Positions 10,827 to 22,900 of a stretch of DNA of 64,000 bases are shown here, piece after piece; positions within the stretch are counted from its first letter, which is position 1; each line of letters begins with the position of its first letter. The stretch is from Amylostereum areolatum. Lineage: Eukaryota; Basidiomycota; Agaricomycetes; Russulales; Stereaceae. The stretch is from positions 62,001-126,000 of the forward strand of contig SAXG01000001.1 in the NCBI GenBank assembly GCA_012932865.1, given 5' to 3'. The translations under genes and the position numbers were made by a program. Below the pieces are notes generated by a model. That model was not told the origin of the DNA. It worked only from the letters and a program-made list of their open reading frames with translations, and did not search any database.

Positions 10827-13571
10827 ATGGCCTCCCCTTCGAACATATTGACTCACCATGGTGGCTATATGCGCGTCATTCCTTCGTGGAACCTTCCTCC
10901 CAGCGGCTGGCGTCGGTACATGCATTCGTCCAAGTCTCCCTCGCCTGTCGCATATGCGCGGGAAATCTCGCCTGGATCCGAAGTCCTGCCGCATGACAAG
11001 GACGACGAAGACTCAATAGACGACTCGGACGGCGACATTTTCTCTTCGACATTCGTACCTGCGTCCAGCACTCCAGACCTCTCGTACGCTGCTTCTTCGT
11101 CTCCTGGTGCGTTTTCCTCTCGTCAAGAACACCAATTCCAAGAGGACGACGCGGAAAGCATGGCGCCCGACGTAGAAGACTCCACTTCACCCCCCCTGGA
11201 TGGCGGAGACGCTCACTTTTCCCGGCGTTTGCATTCGCTCTTGGAAGTCGCCGCACAAGAACAACGACAGCATAAGGACAATGGGATGGATGACAACCTC
11301 ACGTTGTGTAGTCCGCGACAAGATAGTGCGTCCACCTCTCCTTCCCTCCTTTCATTACATGACGAAGAGTTCAATCCTTGCAGCCCGCCCACAGCAAATA
11401 TTCCTTCGCGCTATCTCAGCTTCTGAAATGGCCAATACCAGTTCACTTTCCCATTATAACCCTCTGCGTCAACCTCAAGACCAAGTTCTTTCTGCTGCGA
11501 CCACTACCAAGCATGTCCTCTCTGGAGCTCCTCTGACAGTTAAAGGCTCTTCTATAGCTTTGTCTCGCACGTCTACTGTCGGAGCAGCCACTTCAAGTGC
11601 ATGTATGCTATCCTACACCGGCAAAAGATATCCCAAGAAACGCATACATTCATTCCGAGACTCCCGTTCAGTCTCATACAGCTCCTTCGACATCTCTAGC
11701 GACGACGACGGCGCGTCCTCTTTGGTATCCTCCCCCTGGTCGCAAAACGTGCTGTCTCGCACAGAGTCCTTATCCTCGCCGCATCCGAGCAAGAGACTGA
11801 AACTCTCAGAGCGAGCAGGGACTCCACGGTACGCCCGGGAACCGGCGGCCCTTCGGAAAGCGCGGTCACTTCGCTCGGACGCCTCGTTCGAAGACAACAA
11901 GGAGGTACGTTCGCGCGCATACACTCGCCTATCCACCATCAAATCATTACTCCGTGCAGAATGCTGCTGATCCTCCCCTCGTGCCTACCGTGCCCAACTC
12001 TCGAGCGTCTAGCCCTGTTCCTACGCGCAAAGGCACACGCCCTTTGCCGTCGATCCTGCACCTACTTTCCTGCTGAACAAATTCCACGGGTTCCTCACAA
12101 TGCAGACGACGCTGCGGAACGGAGACTGTGCTTGTTGCTCGAAAAGGAGGGACGCGATCGGAAACGCTCGGGCTTTGTTACTAGTGCTTTGTTCGCGCGG
12201 GACGTCGTCATGGACTGTGTCTACGTCTCTTCTCACGCGATGGTGGAGGACTGACTACGCGAGCGGGCAGGACGTTGACGAGGATGATGATGATGATGAT
12301 GAAGACGAACAAGCAGACGATCAGGACTTCGGGACCGCGATCGGGGATGAATTGCGCGCGAACGCCATCGAATGGATCCTCACCGTAATCGCGCATCTCG
12401 TCCTTCCTTCCACACCGTGTTCCTTGGGCTGACAGCTAATAATCTCAGGTCATTCCGCCCACCGACGACGAGTCAGACTCTCCCCGCCAGCGCAAACCAA
12501 GGATCTACTCCGACGACCTGCACGACCAGCTCGTAGAGAACCCAGACACGCGTTTCTTCGCGGCGTATCTTTTTGCGAGATATTTTTGGACCGTATCAAG
12601 CACCCGATGCCCCATCCACTGCTTGCGATTCTGTCTCGGCGATTCAGGGCCGACAGGAGCAACTAGCCGAAGGCGAACGGAGGCTTGTGTGGGATTTCGC
12701 CGTCGCTGCCGTCGCGTTGAGCGTCAAGGTACTATCATGGCCTATTCCCTTGCGTATCCTGGCTGAAACCCCGATTCAGTTCCACCGGGACTGTCTCCCA
12801 CCTCTGACGCCAGTCTATGCACGGGACTTCATGGCCATTGCCCCGCACGAAATGTGTTTTGAAGACTTCGAGGCGAGCACGTTTTCCGCATGAAGCAGGC
12901 GTGACGGTTGACTCTTTCGCTTCAGCTTGCACAGCGTGATATCCTCGACTCGTGCGCCTACGAGCTCGCTACTCCGACGCCTCAGGAATTCCTGGACGAG
13001 CTTCACGCTACCTTGGCCACCCTTCGCGCACTGGTAGGGCCGGGGCGCACGTGGGCCTGCGTCATCGGCGCGACGTGGGAGAAGCTTTTGCGCGCCGTGC
13101 GCGGTGAGCGTTGGGCGTTTGTACACACCGGTGCATATCTGACGGCTTTCATGGCGACCAGAACCGGATGTATTCCGTTTCCCAGTTTCGTTGCTCACGG
13201 CGGCCGCGCTTCATGAGGTCATCGCGGACGTTATCCTCAAAAGCGTCGCGGATGAAGAGGCTCGAGCTGCGTGCGTGTGCGGATGTCATGATTCAGAAAG
13301 GTGTGACGAGAAGCCGGGAAGAGAGGAGACAATGGAGGCTACGAGGGGTGTTTTGGAAGACATACGGGACGTGTTGGGTTTCTCGGAGGTGAGTCAGATG
13401 CTTCTCTGCGGGAATCGGATGCTGAATATAGAGCGCGGTCAATAGGTTGCGATGGATGTGTGCAAGGCATGGTTGGTTCCGTTACGGAATCCGGTATCGC
13501 ACTCCGGGTCGATGCGGTCAAAATACTTCAAGGAGGCGGAGGAAGACGAGGACGAGATGGAGATGTACTAG
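10827..13571 (+). CDS. cyclin-box-like protein, frame apparently broken
   Basis: The start ATG at 10827 follows a CT-rich leader. The N-terminal half is disordered and Ser/Asp-rich, and joins by a GTGCGT..TTGCAG intron (about 11328-11390) to a further Ser-rich exon containing SSPHPSKRLKLS, then a GTACGT intron ending at 11959. The C-terminal half looks like a cyclin box: VWDFAVAAVALSVKFHRD, then PPLTPVYARDFMAIAPHEM, then LAQRDILDSCAYELATPTPQ, then DVFRFPVSLLTAAALHEVI. It ends EEDEDEMEMY at 13571. Two oddities are seen. Near 12575 the frame ending DTRFFAAYLFAR continues as DIFGPYQAPDAP one register off, as if 2 nt were lost. The intron after EDFE (12872) begins GC, not GT. The join around 12060-12110 is also uncertain. 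It may be a decaying gene or carry assembly errors. Cyclin-like function is inferred. Confidence 0.55.
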
Positions 13572-13923
13572 TTAGGCTCTCCGCGATCCCTTTGGAAGGT
13601 TTTTTTGGAAGCCGCCGTTTCTCGGACAATACTTTGCTGCATACGTTCTGTCGAATCGTCGAACTTGTTGGAGCGACGACGTTTAGGGGGGCATCGTTGA
13701 CCTCGAAGCATCCGTCATGACGCGTTTTCGACATGGGTGCGGATCGCGCGCACGTTCAATGATATCACGTCTCAGACAGGGATGTTGATGACGTAGGTTG
13801 CAGTTTGCTGCTATACATATATGTCGCTTTGGGCATCGAGGCCAGCGCACATCCTTCAAGCTTCAAGCTTCATCGATTCATCAGTCAACCCAGTCCTCAT
13901 AACTACCAAGCAAATCCCTCGGT

Positions 13924-14333
13924 ATGGCCGATCAACTTGAGAAGGGACAGGAAGTTTCGTGCGTACCACTGACTTCTCCCCCTCCTTGCGTAATCTGACT
14001 CATGCCCGACGTACTTAGTTGGAAATGGGGCGCAGGAAACCCCTCAGGAAAGGTCGCGGAAATAGTGACAGAGGGAACCGCCGAGGTGAAGAGCAGCAAG
14101 GTATGTTCGCCGCTCCTCAGCGCCCTGTTACGTGCGTTTCCGACGGTTTGTTCCTCGGGGGATAGGGCAATATTGTCAAACGGAACGCAAAGGGCGAAGA
14201 CGACCCTGCAGTGAAGATTACGCGCAAAGGGGTGAGTTTCTAAGTGCTTTCAGAAGTTCTTATCGACGTTGACCGAGCAGTACAGAACGACGTTGTAAAG
14301 CTCGCACATGAACTGAACGAAGTCGACAAATGA
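13924..14333 (+). CDS. HVA1/TUDOR-domain small protein
   Basis: A 76-residue protein of the hypervirulence-associated protein TUDOR-domain family (formerly DUF2945). Four exons with exact phases: 13924-13958, 14019-14100, 14166-14231 and 14286-14333. The fold core is seen in EVSWKWGAGNPSGKVAEIV, then VKSSKGNIVKRNAKGED, then PAVKITRKG and KLAHELNEVDK. The family occurs in fungi and bacteria as small one-domain proteins; the molecular role is not established, despite the family name. No signal peptide is seen. No start upstream of 13924 is needed, as MADQLEKGQ matches the usual family beginning. Each intron is GT-AG (GTGCGT, GTATGT and GTGAGT donors). Confidence 0.85.
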
Positions 14334-16133
14334 TATCAGGGGGTCCGGGCGGCGTAGACCAGTGTATTTCTAAGCACCTGTGAAGTGCTTCGATTCAATT
14401 CAGTACACCTTCCTAAAACCTCCTTCCACTACTTGCCGCACGATTACGGACTACCGAGTTCTCTATTCAAAGCCGCCCAAGCTGTTACATTTTCAGAACT
14501 GACAGTGAGAACGTGCGTTCGCGACTCTGTCACGTGCTGGGAAAATGATGACGTCGGACTTCGCCCACTCACACTCTCTCGGAGTCTCGCCCAGCTTGTC
14601 GGGACTCGACTCAGTGCCATTGTACTTACACGTCTCCGATAGTCGTCTCATATGCTTCCCAGCTCCCCACGAAGATTTACTTTGAACTGCAACTTTCCTC
14701 GTAACTGTGAGGCATTTTCATCGGACACCCGGCCTGTGGCTTATGCCACAGCCCCGGCGTCGGACAATTAGCCACAATGGCGAGAACTCTCAAACTTACG
14801 TCCGCGTGCAGTCGCGCTCCCAGGTATCCCCAAAGTAGGAAGATGCATATACGAGAAAGGACAGAGCTGCACTGTCTTCCCAACTTTCCTCGCAATGCTC
14901 ATGATCGTAAGCTTACCACTTTGGGTCTTACAGAGCCGATGAAGCAACCCACCGGTCCATCGCACGACTCGCCTTACCGATGGCCGGCGCTCCCTGGCGA
15001 AGATGTGCCAGGGGAAAGACGCTGCGAGAGTTCCCATTATGTCCTCTCCTGAACGCAAGTTCTTGACCACGAGGCGCCGACACCGAACGAGCGCGCCTTG
15101 CCTTTTCGACCAGCTGGCGCCCCCATTTGACCCAGCGATCCTCAGTTCATTCGAATCATCCCCTGAGTGTGTGCTAGCGTGACACCGTGGAATCCGAATG
15201 TCATGTATCAGACTCAAGTCCCTTGGCGGAAGCTGAGTTCCTTCGGATTCAATCCAATACTTACTAAGTCGTCAGGAGCATCGCGGATGCTGGCTCAAAT
15301 CAGCTATCGCAATCTATCATCCCATGGGAGCAAAAAAACATCGATATATATATCATTCCGAGAACTACCATACAAAGTACATGGGGGGTGTTACAGGATG
15401 TCTACGGGTCCAAAAGGAGGAATGAAAAATGAATTAGAGTGTGTTACCTGGCATGCCAGCAAAACGGGATTGAGATAACCTAGCAAGTGCCAGCGAGCAA
15501 AAACCAGAGACCCAGGGGGACCGAGAGCGAGGAGCGAGACGACAACCACAGGCCAAGACTGCAAGCAAAGACCGAGACCGCGAGTAGAGACCAAGAACAC
15601 GAGGAAAGACCGAGAGCAAAGCCCATAAGTGCGAAAGAGCCCTCGGCAACAAGAGATCCCCAGGGGTACTAGTAGGGCCTATGCATGAGTGGCGTGGTGA
15701 GACAGACGAGCAGGAAGTGAGAGATACTAACACGCACCCAGGCTGTTGTCTCAATGCTACTCATGCTCATGAGAGAGCGGGCTGGAGACCTCGACATTGA
15801 TGTGAGCGAAGGGGAAAGGGTGGGGTGGTCAAAGCCCACTCTTTGAGGAGATTCCGATACGAGGCGTGGGATATGGCTTCTCGCCGTCCTCATGTCCAGA
15901 TATCGCACCCAGGCTGTACAGTGGCGGTGTTTTTACGAAGGTCGGGAACTGGGCCCACTGACACGATGCACGAGGTTCACATTGATATCTTGGCTTCAAG
16001 CCTCGACGTCAGCAGCCGGGCGCCTGTGTATAAGTAGAGTACCTGAACGAATGATGCTGACGTTCTCCATAAGAGTCCATTCTCTCCCCTTCCCCCACAC
16101 CCTCAGAGGTCCCTTTCCTCTCCCCTCACCACG
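14334..16133. other. intergenic with dispersed repeat
   Basis: A 1.8-kb gap. It contains the GA-rich dispersed repeat described separately (about 15433-15660) and the promoter of the next gene, including a TATAAG at 16029-16034. Short frames on either strand lack gene-like properties. Confidence 0.5.
15433..15660 (+). repeat. GA-rich dispersed repeat, copy 1
   Basis: Begins with a GTTACCTGGCATGCCAGCAA block and continues as irregular GAGACC/GACCGAGA/AAGACC units. The minus strand of about 43925-44165 starts with the same kind of block (GTTACCTGGGATGCCAACAA) followed by similar units, so the two are copies in opposite orientation. No coding capacity, terminal repeats or target-site duplication could be defined by eye. 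Confidence 0.6.
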
Positions 16134-17043
16134 ATGTCGGTCTCCGCGTTCGCTGGCCCCTCTTTTACACGCGCACCATTCTCGGGCCATCCAGTGGGCT
16201 TTCTCCAGACCCCACCTACACGCCAAGCGTGCTTTTCACCTTCATCTAGGCCCGCCACGGTGGCCCTTAGGAATGAAGTCCCCCTCACCAAGGCCAAACT
16301 GCACGTCGTCCTCCAGGACCTGTCGGCGCGTCTGCTGGCGGAGTTTCGTCACCAGGTGCGATTGCTCGTGCACGGTGGCGCGGTCATGGTGCTCCATAGC
16401 AAGCTGGGCCACCGCGCAAGTACGCGTGATGTCGACTACGTGCATCGCGCGTTCGCGGCCGACTACGCACGCACAGGAAGCCAGCAGGAAGCGGAGGCGC
16501 GCCTGCGGAGGTGCATCGCGGGGGCGGCTGCAGCGCATGGGCTCGGGACAGACTGGATGAACGCCGCGCCCGACGTCGCGTTGCCCATGGCTCAGGAGTA
16601 CGTCCGCACTGCCTTGTTCTTCTTCGCGTTCTTTTTTTCCTCACGGGTCAGCCGCCATCACCTTCTTCTGTTATTGATCTCCGACCACCAACAGCTCTCA
16701 CGGACGGACGTTCGATCCCATATACTCTGCGTTCCTCGCTGACGCGCAGACGGAGGATTACACCGTGTTCTCCGCGCCAGGGCTCCGCCTTGTCGCCGTT
16801 AACTGGGCCTACGCGATCGCCTTCAAGCTTGTGAGGTACGAGAAGGACGATCCGCGGGACGTGAAGGCGATGATACGGATGCTGTACTGGACTCGAGGCG
16901 GTCGGTGGGATGCCTCACATTTGGAACGGTGGATCACCACGAGTTGTTGGCCGATGGGATACTCGGCGTATGGCCCGCCGCAGAGGGAGCAATTGAGGCA
17001 GCGAATCGACCATGCCGTGCGGCTCGCCCACAGCCGGACCTGA
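16134..17043 (+). CDS. nucleotidyltransferase-fold-like protein, paralog 1
   Basis: A 270-residue protein from two exons, 16134-16597 and 16695-17043 (GTACGT..ACAG intron, phase 2, exact sum). I do not recognise a named gene. The central region RLLVHGGAVMVLH, then TRDVDYVHRAF, has the hG-G ... [DE]h[DE] spacing of the nucleotidyltransferase superfamily, here GG and DVD. The later block FKLVRYEKDDPRDVKAMI resembles the K..D..D segment of AbiEii/DUF1814-like and DUF6036-like nucleotidyltransferases. The C-terminal part is WDASHLERWITTSCWPMGY. No signal peptide or membrane helix is seen. A TATAAG lies about 100 nt upstream. The same gene recurs inverted at 33121-33953 with the same intron position and phase. 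Fold assignment is inferred from the motif; enzymatic activity and substrate are unknown. Confidence 0.75.
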
Positions 17044-17501
17044 ACCATGTCCGGGGAACATTTCTTGGTTTTCGTGTTTCTGTCGTCGTCGTCGTTGCAT
17101 GTTATCTGGGACGAACACTGCGTACTGCTCTCCCAAAGCCTTTCGTTTTGCGCTCCCATCCTGCTGTCGTTATTTCGTTCTGTAGCCCCTAGCTCCTGTC
17201 CCACTTTTTCTCGTCCATCCTTTGTATCCTTATACCTACAGTATCTCTGCACCAATCCGAACGCAAACACCTTTCTTCTCCATTTCCAAGTCGATGTTGT
17301 ATCAATATGTGCGACCTCTGATCAACCGTATAGGTAGTATGTCACGTGGAGTACGCCTGGCCTCCACGTGAGCCAAGTCATACAGTTACGATTATGTAAA
17401 CGTCTACGCCTCTTCACCGTATTTTCCGTTGAGTGTACGTCGACCACGTTTTCTGCACGCCCGTCCTTTCTTCTGACCCGCCATGCAGGTCAAAACGCAC
17501 G

Positions 17502-19935
17502 ATGCACGATGGCCAACCCATTGCGGGCCCCAGCTCGTCTGGACTTACCCTCGTTATACCCTCCTTGAAGGCTCTCAAGGACAAAGCGAAGAAGGCAAGA
17601 AGTTCCCCCGTGCTCGCGGACGCTGGCGTGAAGAAGACGCCACGACCTCTGAAGCTCAAGCCGCTGAAGGAGGTGCTCACGCCCCTTATCGCTAAAATCA
17701 AAAAGTGTGTCGTTGGTGTCGTGTCATGTCGTTTTCTGTCTGATCTGACCAGTTTTCGCGCGGTCGCAGGAAGGACGATTATGCATTTTTTCTCAATCCG
17801 GTGGACCAGTCGCTCGTGCAGGGGTATTCGGATGTCATCAAGCGGCCGATGGATTTTGGGACGATGACAACCAAGGTGGAGAGGGGGAAATATCGCTCGT
17901 TGGAGGACTTCGCGGTACGTCCCGCTTTCAACCTCTTGCCCTTTCATCCGTCTGACCAGTGTACGTCGCGTTACTTAGGCCGATTTCCACCTCGTAATCT
18001 CCAACGCGAAAGCGTTCAACCCTCCCGGAACGATCTATCACACCGAGGCAGATCGTATCGAGGCGTGGGCAACGGAACACATCTCCAAAGCATCCGCGCA
18101 GGTTATCGAATACGAGGTCGACTGGAACATCGACGTCGAACGGGACGAGGACCCAAATGTGAACGTCGACGCTGAAGAGGAAGACGGAGCCGTGCCTGGT
18201 GGCAGCGGCCGAGGCGACACCCCCGCTCGTCGCTCACCCTCCGCCGTGTCCTCGTCCGTTCCGCCACCTGCCCGACGTCCGCGAGGGGCTGGGAACAAGA
18301 ACGGCGGCGCCTTGCTCTCGGACCTGCTTGAACCTGACGGCCATCTTCCCGGGTACAAGGACGGCCTGGGCGCATTCCCTCCAGGATCGGATTGGGCGGC
18401 GACCATGGTCGCGTTGAAAATCAAGGGTGCGCGCCACCTCCTTTGAGCCAAATGTTCTCTTGGGCTGACGTATGTTCTTTCACAGGCAAGCGATATCGCA
18501 CCAAGAAAGAGCGTTTGCGATTCGAAAGGGAGGGGCCGCCGCATGCGCCCGACGGCAGCTTGGATTATGGCGAGAGTGAGCTAGCCCCCTTTGTCGCCGA
18601 ACGATTTAAGGCTGACCGCGCACAGTGGAGGACCCGTTTACCGTTCTTTCCGCACTCGTACCAGAACCTATGACCCGTCCCGAACTCACACCCATCTATC
18701 CACCGTCGTCCACAACCGATGGTATACCTGTCCCTACCCCGGTCAATCGTCTCGTCCCGGAAGAGTTCCCGACGCCACCGTCATTAGGACCGGCGCCCAC
18801 TCCTACACCTTCAGGGTCTAAGCCAAAGCTTCGTTATTGGACGATCACCCGTCATGCCGCATCGCGGGCAAGAGCAAAAGAGAAGGAAGAAGACGAACCG
18901 CCTCCGCCTCCTAAACCCGCCCGCGAGCCCACTGCCACCGACTTCGGCCCCTACGCAACGTTGGCATCCCAACTGGCGAAAGAGCGCGACATCTCACCAG
19001 AGAGCGTCCCCGTCGTACTCGGAACAGAAGAAAAGCTATTCGACGTCCTGATGCAAAGCGTGTCCAAGCTCGCCCCCATCGAAGTTCCCCAGGGTGAAGA
19101 CTACTGGACAGCCCAGCAAGCGCACGACGCGCAGCGTTGGGTGCGCGACATGGTCTACGGTGGCACCGAAGGCCTCGCCTATGTTCGCAGTATCGCCGAG
19201 TTCGTCTCCGGCGCGCCCGTCAATGCTGGCGCGTTGCCGCTCGGGATGTCGTTGGCTGAGTACGTCGAGGCGCGCGTCATCGACCCTCTCACCGCCGGTC
19301 GCCATCGCATTCTGCATGACGTCGCGACGCACCTCGCCTCCGCGTCTTCCCCGGCGATCGCGCCCGGACTTGTGGCGCAGGTGCAGACGGCGACAGAGGT
19401 CATGCCCGCGCTCGCACGGGCGCTGACGTTCTTGAAGGGGCTCAGCGCTCAGCCGCTCGATCTCGCCGCGTTGATACGCGCGCCGCAAGAGCTGTTCGAC
19501 GCGGAGAGCGTGTGGGCGGCGGCTACGGCGGTAGCTGGGGATGCGGAGGACCAGGTCGGGAATGTGGATGGTCAGGTTGGCGGGGCCTTGGATGCGGAAC
19601 GGGCGTCGCTCGCGCGGGGACTGCGACATGCGGCGAGCTTGTTCGAGCAGCTCCTGCGGGAACGGGAAGCGGAGGGTTGGAAGGGAAAAAGGGAGGACGG
19701 GGATGGGGATGGGGATGTGAAGATGGCGGAAGCCCCGATGAAGGGTCTGAGCGCGGACGACGCCGAGGAGAAGGACAATGGCAAGGAGAAGGACATGGAG
19801 AGCCCCGTGGAGAAGGAGTTGCGGCTGAACCTGGTCGCGTTGGCGAAGAGGGCACCTCTAGACCAGATCGCGAAGATGCCGGCGGAGCTGGTGCCTGCCC
19901 ATCTCAGGCATGTCGTACCGACTATTGGGTTCTGA
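17502..19935 (+). CDS. bromodomain protein, BRD7/BRD9-like
   Basis: Nuclear acetyl-lysine reader, probably a chromatin-remodelling subunit. Five exons with exact phases: 17502-17704, 17770-17914, 17979-18426, 18486-18575 and 18626-19935, giving 731 residues. The bromodomain (about residues 55-160) shows KDDYAFFLNPVDQSLVQGY, then IKRPMDFGTM, then ADFHLVISNAKAFNPPGT; the Asn of NAKAFN is the acetyl-lysine-binding residue. A basic Lys-rich N-terminus precedes it. After it come a Pro/Ser-rich acidic linker, KRYRTKKERLRFEREGPP, and a long helical C-terminal part resembling the BRD7/BRD9 region. The tail has an acidic low-complexity stretch (EDGDGDGDVKMAE). The start at 17502 follows out-of-frame ATGs. 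It was chosen because it opens the long exon and keeps the basic leader. BRD9-type assignment is by architecture. Confidence 0.88.
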
Positions 19936-22900
19936 GGCGTCGGGGGTTCGAGGGCATGGTGTACGTAGGCGTGTAGCTGTAGCTGTAGACTTCAATGTTG
20001 TATTTAGACTCCCCTCGACCGTCACACGCGATCACGTGGTAGTCTAGCCACGTGTTACGTCTTATTCGGCATTTTTCGTTCAATTTCCCTCCCCAAGTCG
20101 ACGGACTCGAGTCTGGAATTCGTTCTCCACGTTCCAACTTTCCCGATTGTAGGAACAGCGCTGTAGGTACCCTTCATCCCATTTTCTTCTTCCATTCCAT
20201 GTCTCTCTAGAGTCTCACGGAACATTAAGGTGACTCCGCCCTGGATAGCCTCGTCGCGTCTTTGGCTTTCCATTCAACTCATCGCCACGGTGTGGAAATT
20301 GCACTTCCGCATTGTCCCCCATTCTCGAGCAGGGCCGAGGTCTCCAAGAGATCTTCAATTCCCTCCCCCCAAACCCCGAGCCTTTTCAAATTACTTACAG
20401 AAACTTCATTTTGCGGCGGATAGCAGACCTGGATCTTCTCTCCCGAGGATGCCGTCCAGGCTCAGGTCTCGGAACCGGGTTGTCAGGTGTGTCCCTACCC
20501 ACGGACGACGACATGTGCCATTTGGACCGTTGCCTTTTAGGACCCACATGCATATGCAATGATGCACGAGGATGCACGTAAATATATGCTTCGACTCGAC
20601 GACAAGGCAATTTGCCCGTTGCGACGATGGGTACTTCACTGTGCCGGTGATGTCCTCGGCTCAGCCTCGAGGGATACACGAGGACCTCTCCGCTTTGCTA
20701 CGTGCCACGGCCATGGGAGCTAACGCCAAGTACTAAGTACCTGCACATAATCCTCGACCCGGGCTTTGCGCCACCCCGGCACGAGCAGCCTCGGGTATAT
20801 GAAGGGATAGAAGCCCTCCCCACGCGATTCATGCTTTTCTCTCTTTCGCATCGTCGCTGGGAACTAACTGCCTCGTTTCTCTCGCTGGCGGTGCATTAGG
20901 GAACCCCCGAAAAGATCGCTCTGGGCGCGTATCGAGCGACAAGTATGGTTGCGCCCTTCGACTATTCGGCATGGATGAAATTGCGCGCTGGCCGAAGATC
21001 CTGCCGTCTTGACAAGGTTCGCGTCATGTCGGCGCGCAGCGATTTGATCCAACGGTATGCGGTATGCCAGTGTACGCTGAAATGCGTTCTATGCAATAGC
21101 ACCCTGCCTCATGCATGGCCTTTGTGTTCCCATCGCACTCAACCTGGGTATGTGGGTCGCAGGCTCGTCCGTCTCTCGCAACATCATCATGGCAGGCGAA
21201 CGCATTTTGGGGTGGCCGCGCTGTCTTCTGCCCGTCCTGATTGTGTGGAACGAAAATTGCGGCGAGGTGCTGGGGGGACGACGGCCTGGATGTCCAATTC
21301 GCCTCGCTCAGGTAGTATTTTGGGACGTGGTTGCTTACCGCGCGAGAGGACGGGACCCGGCGGCCGAGGAGATAAGCTCAAGGGAGAAGTTTGTGTCAGG
21401 TTGGATGTGGCGAGGACCGGAATCGCAACAATGCAAGACGATCTCTGTGCGTGCTTTATCAAATCTCTATTGAAGCGGCGGGCGCGTGTCGGAGGTCGTG
21501 CGTAGGGTGGTTTCCCATCCTTGCTGGAGCATCAGGACATCGTGACCAGTCTTCCTCTTCGGTCCTCGACTTAGCTTTTCGCGCTGAGGCGTTTCCTTCT
21601 GCTTGACGCGTCTTTGGTTTACTGACATTTCCAGCCCTTTCATTTCGCCGCCAGGTCTGTCGTGAACTATACCCTTGGATCATCTCCCCTCTTCTACGTC
21701 CTTGCATTGCTCGCGCACCGTATTACACCCGCGCTCAAGCACTACACCTGTTTTCTTTCCGGAGCAAGAAAGACGCGGCATGTTCCCGTCGTAACAATGG
21801 CGCGTCAGAGCCGTTGCTGGGAGGCTTGGTAGTAGGAGGTACCGTATCAGCATCGCTTCTCGCAGGCCCCCGCGATCTTCCTGTCCTCAATTGGTTGTCC
21901 TCAAGACCTCAACCGTGTGCGTATCTTCCCCGCTTTTATAGACTTACCATCCCGGTCCGACAATCTAGAAGTACTGATAATGGATCCTGTTCGATCTGAT
22001 CTCGATGTCGTCCGTCGTCGAGGTGTCCTCTTGCGTTGGTCGTCGATCCACCGCCCACGGTCTGCCTCCGAGTCGGCAATGAATTACCGCGCGCTATGAT
22101 ATACACAGGCCTCGCGGCTTCGCCCGAAAAGAGAGTGCAGTAGTAAGTAAGCAAACAAGTCTAGACCTGGCCACTCACGACATATCATCCACGGTGAGCC
22201 AGTGTAGCAGCTGATCTTCTTTTCCTAGGCATACGCAATCTCCCTGTAGAGATAATCGCCCCGCCGCGGTGGTGCGTCCATCCTTCTCAATGGAAATGGT
22301 CCCTCGATTTGACCGTGCGGTGGTCACATTCCCACCTTACCTACGCCCTGACGCAGTGGATGGGGGTCAATTAGCACGGTCCCATACATATATTCGAGTG
22401 CGTCCACACGCACTATCGGCGGATCTAGCGTCCACCGCCTTTATGGATTGTTTAAGCGTTCGCATACAGCATCGACGCATTTAGCTTTCCACAACAGCCA
22501 CGCCGTCGAACACCCCAGTCCGCAAACACGCTTTATGGGGCCATGGCGGAGTTTGCAGGCTGACATTCACCATTTACAACTATCCTCGCATAGTCGTCGG
22601 TGGAAAATAATATGCCCTCTTCCTTGACGTGCGTCCAACATCAATTCCCCGAGGAGCGAACGCCTGCAGGATCACACGTGTTGTGCGGCCGGCTTTGAAT
22701 TTCAGGAGCGTGAGGGCGGTCGATTTTGTGCGGTCATGTCTCCACATTTCGACAAAGGCGCGCCCCCGCGACCCCCGCGCCTCGTGTTCTCGTTACGGGG
22801 TCCCCGCTGATGAAAGGGGAAATTTTGGTGGTCAATTGCATGGGTACGGTTTTGGGGCAAGGGACGCTGCCCCGGTCGAGCACGAAGCCGTAATTGCGTC

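Noticed and set aside
15434..15754. Leu/Ser-rich minus-strand frame across the dispersed repeat
   Set aside because: Explained by the GA-rich repeat; similar frames appear wherever the repeat occurs.
20945..21505. 186-codon plus-strand open frame in the gene-poor region
   Set aside because: No family pattern, no consistent neighbours, composition unlike the real exons nearby.
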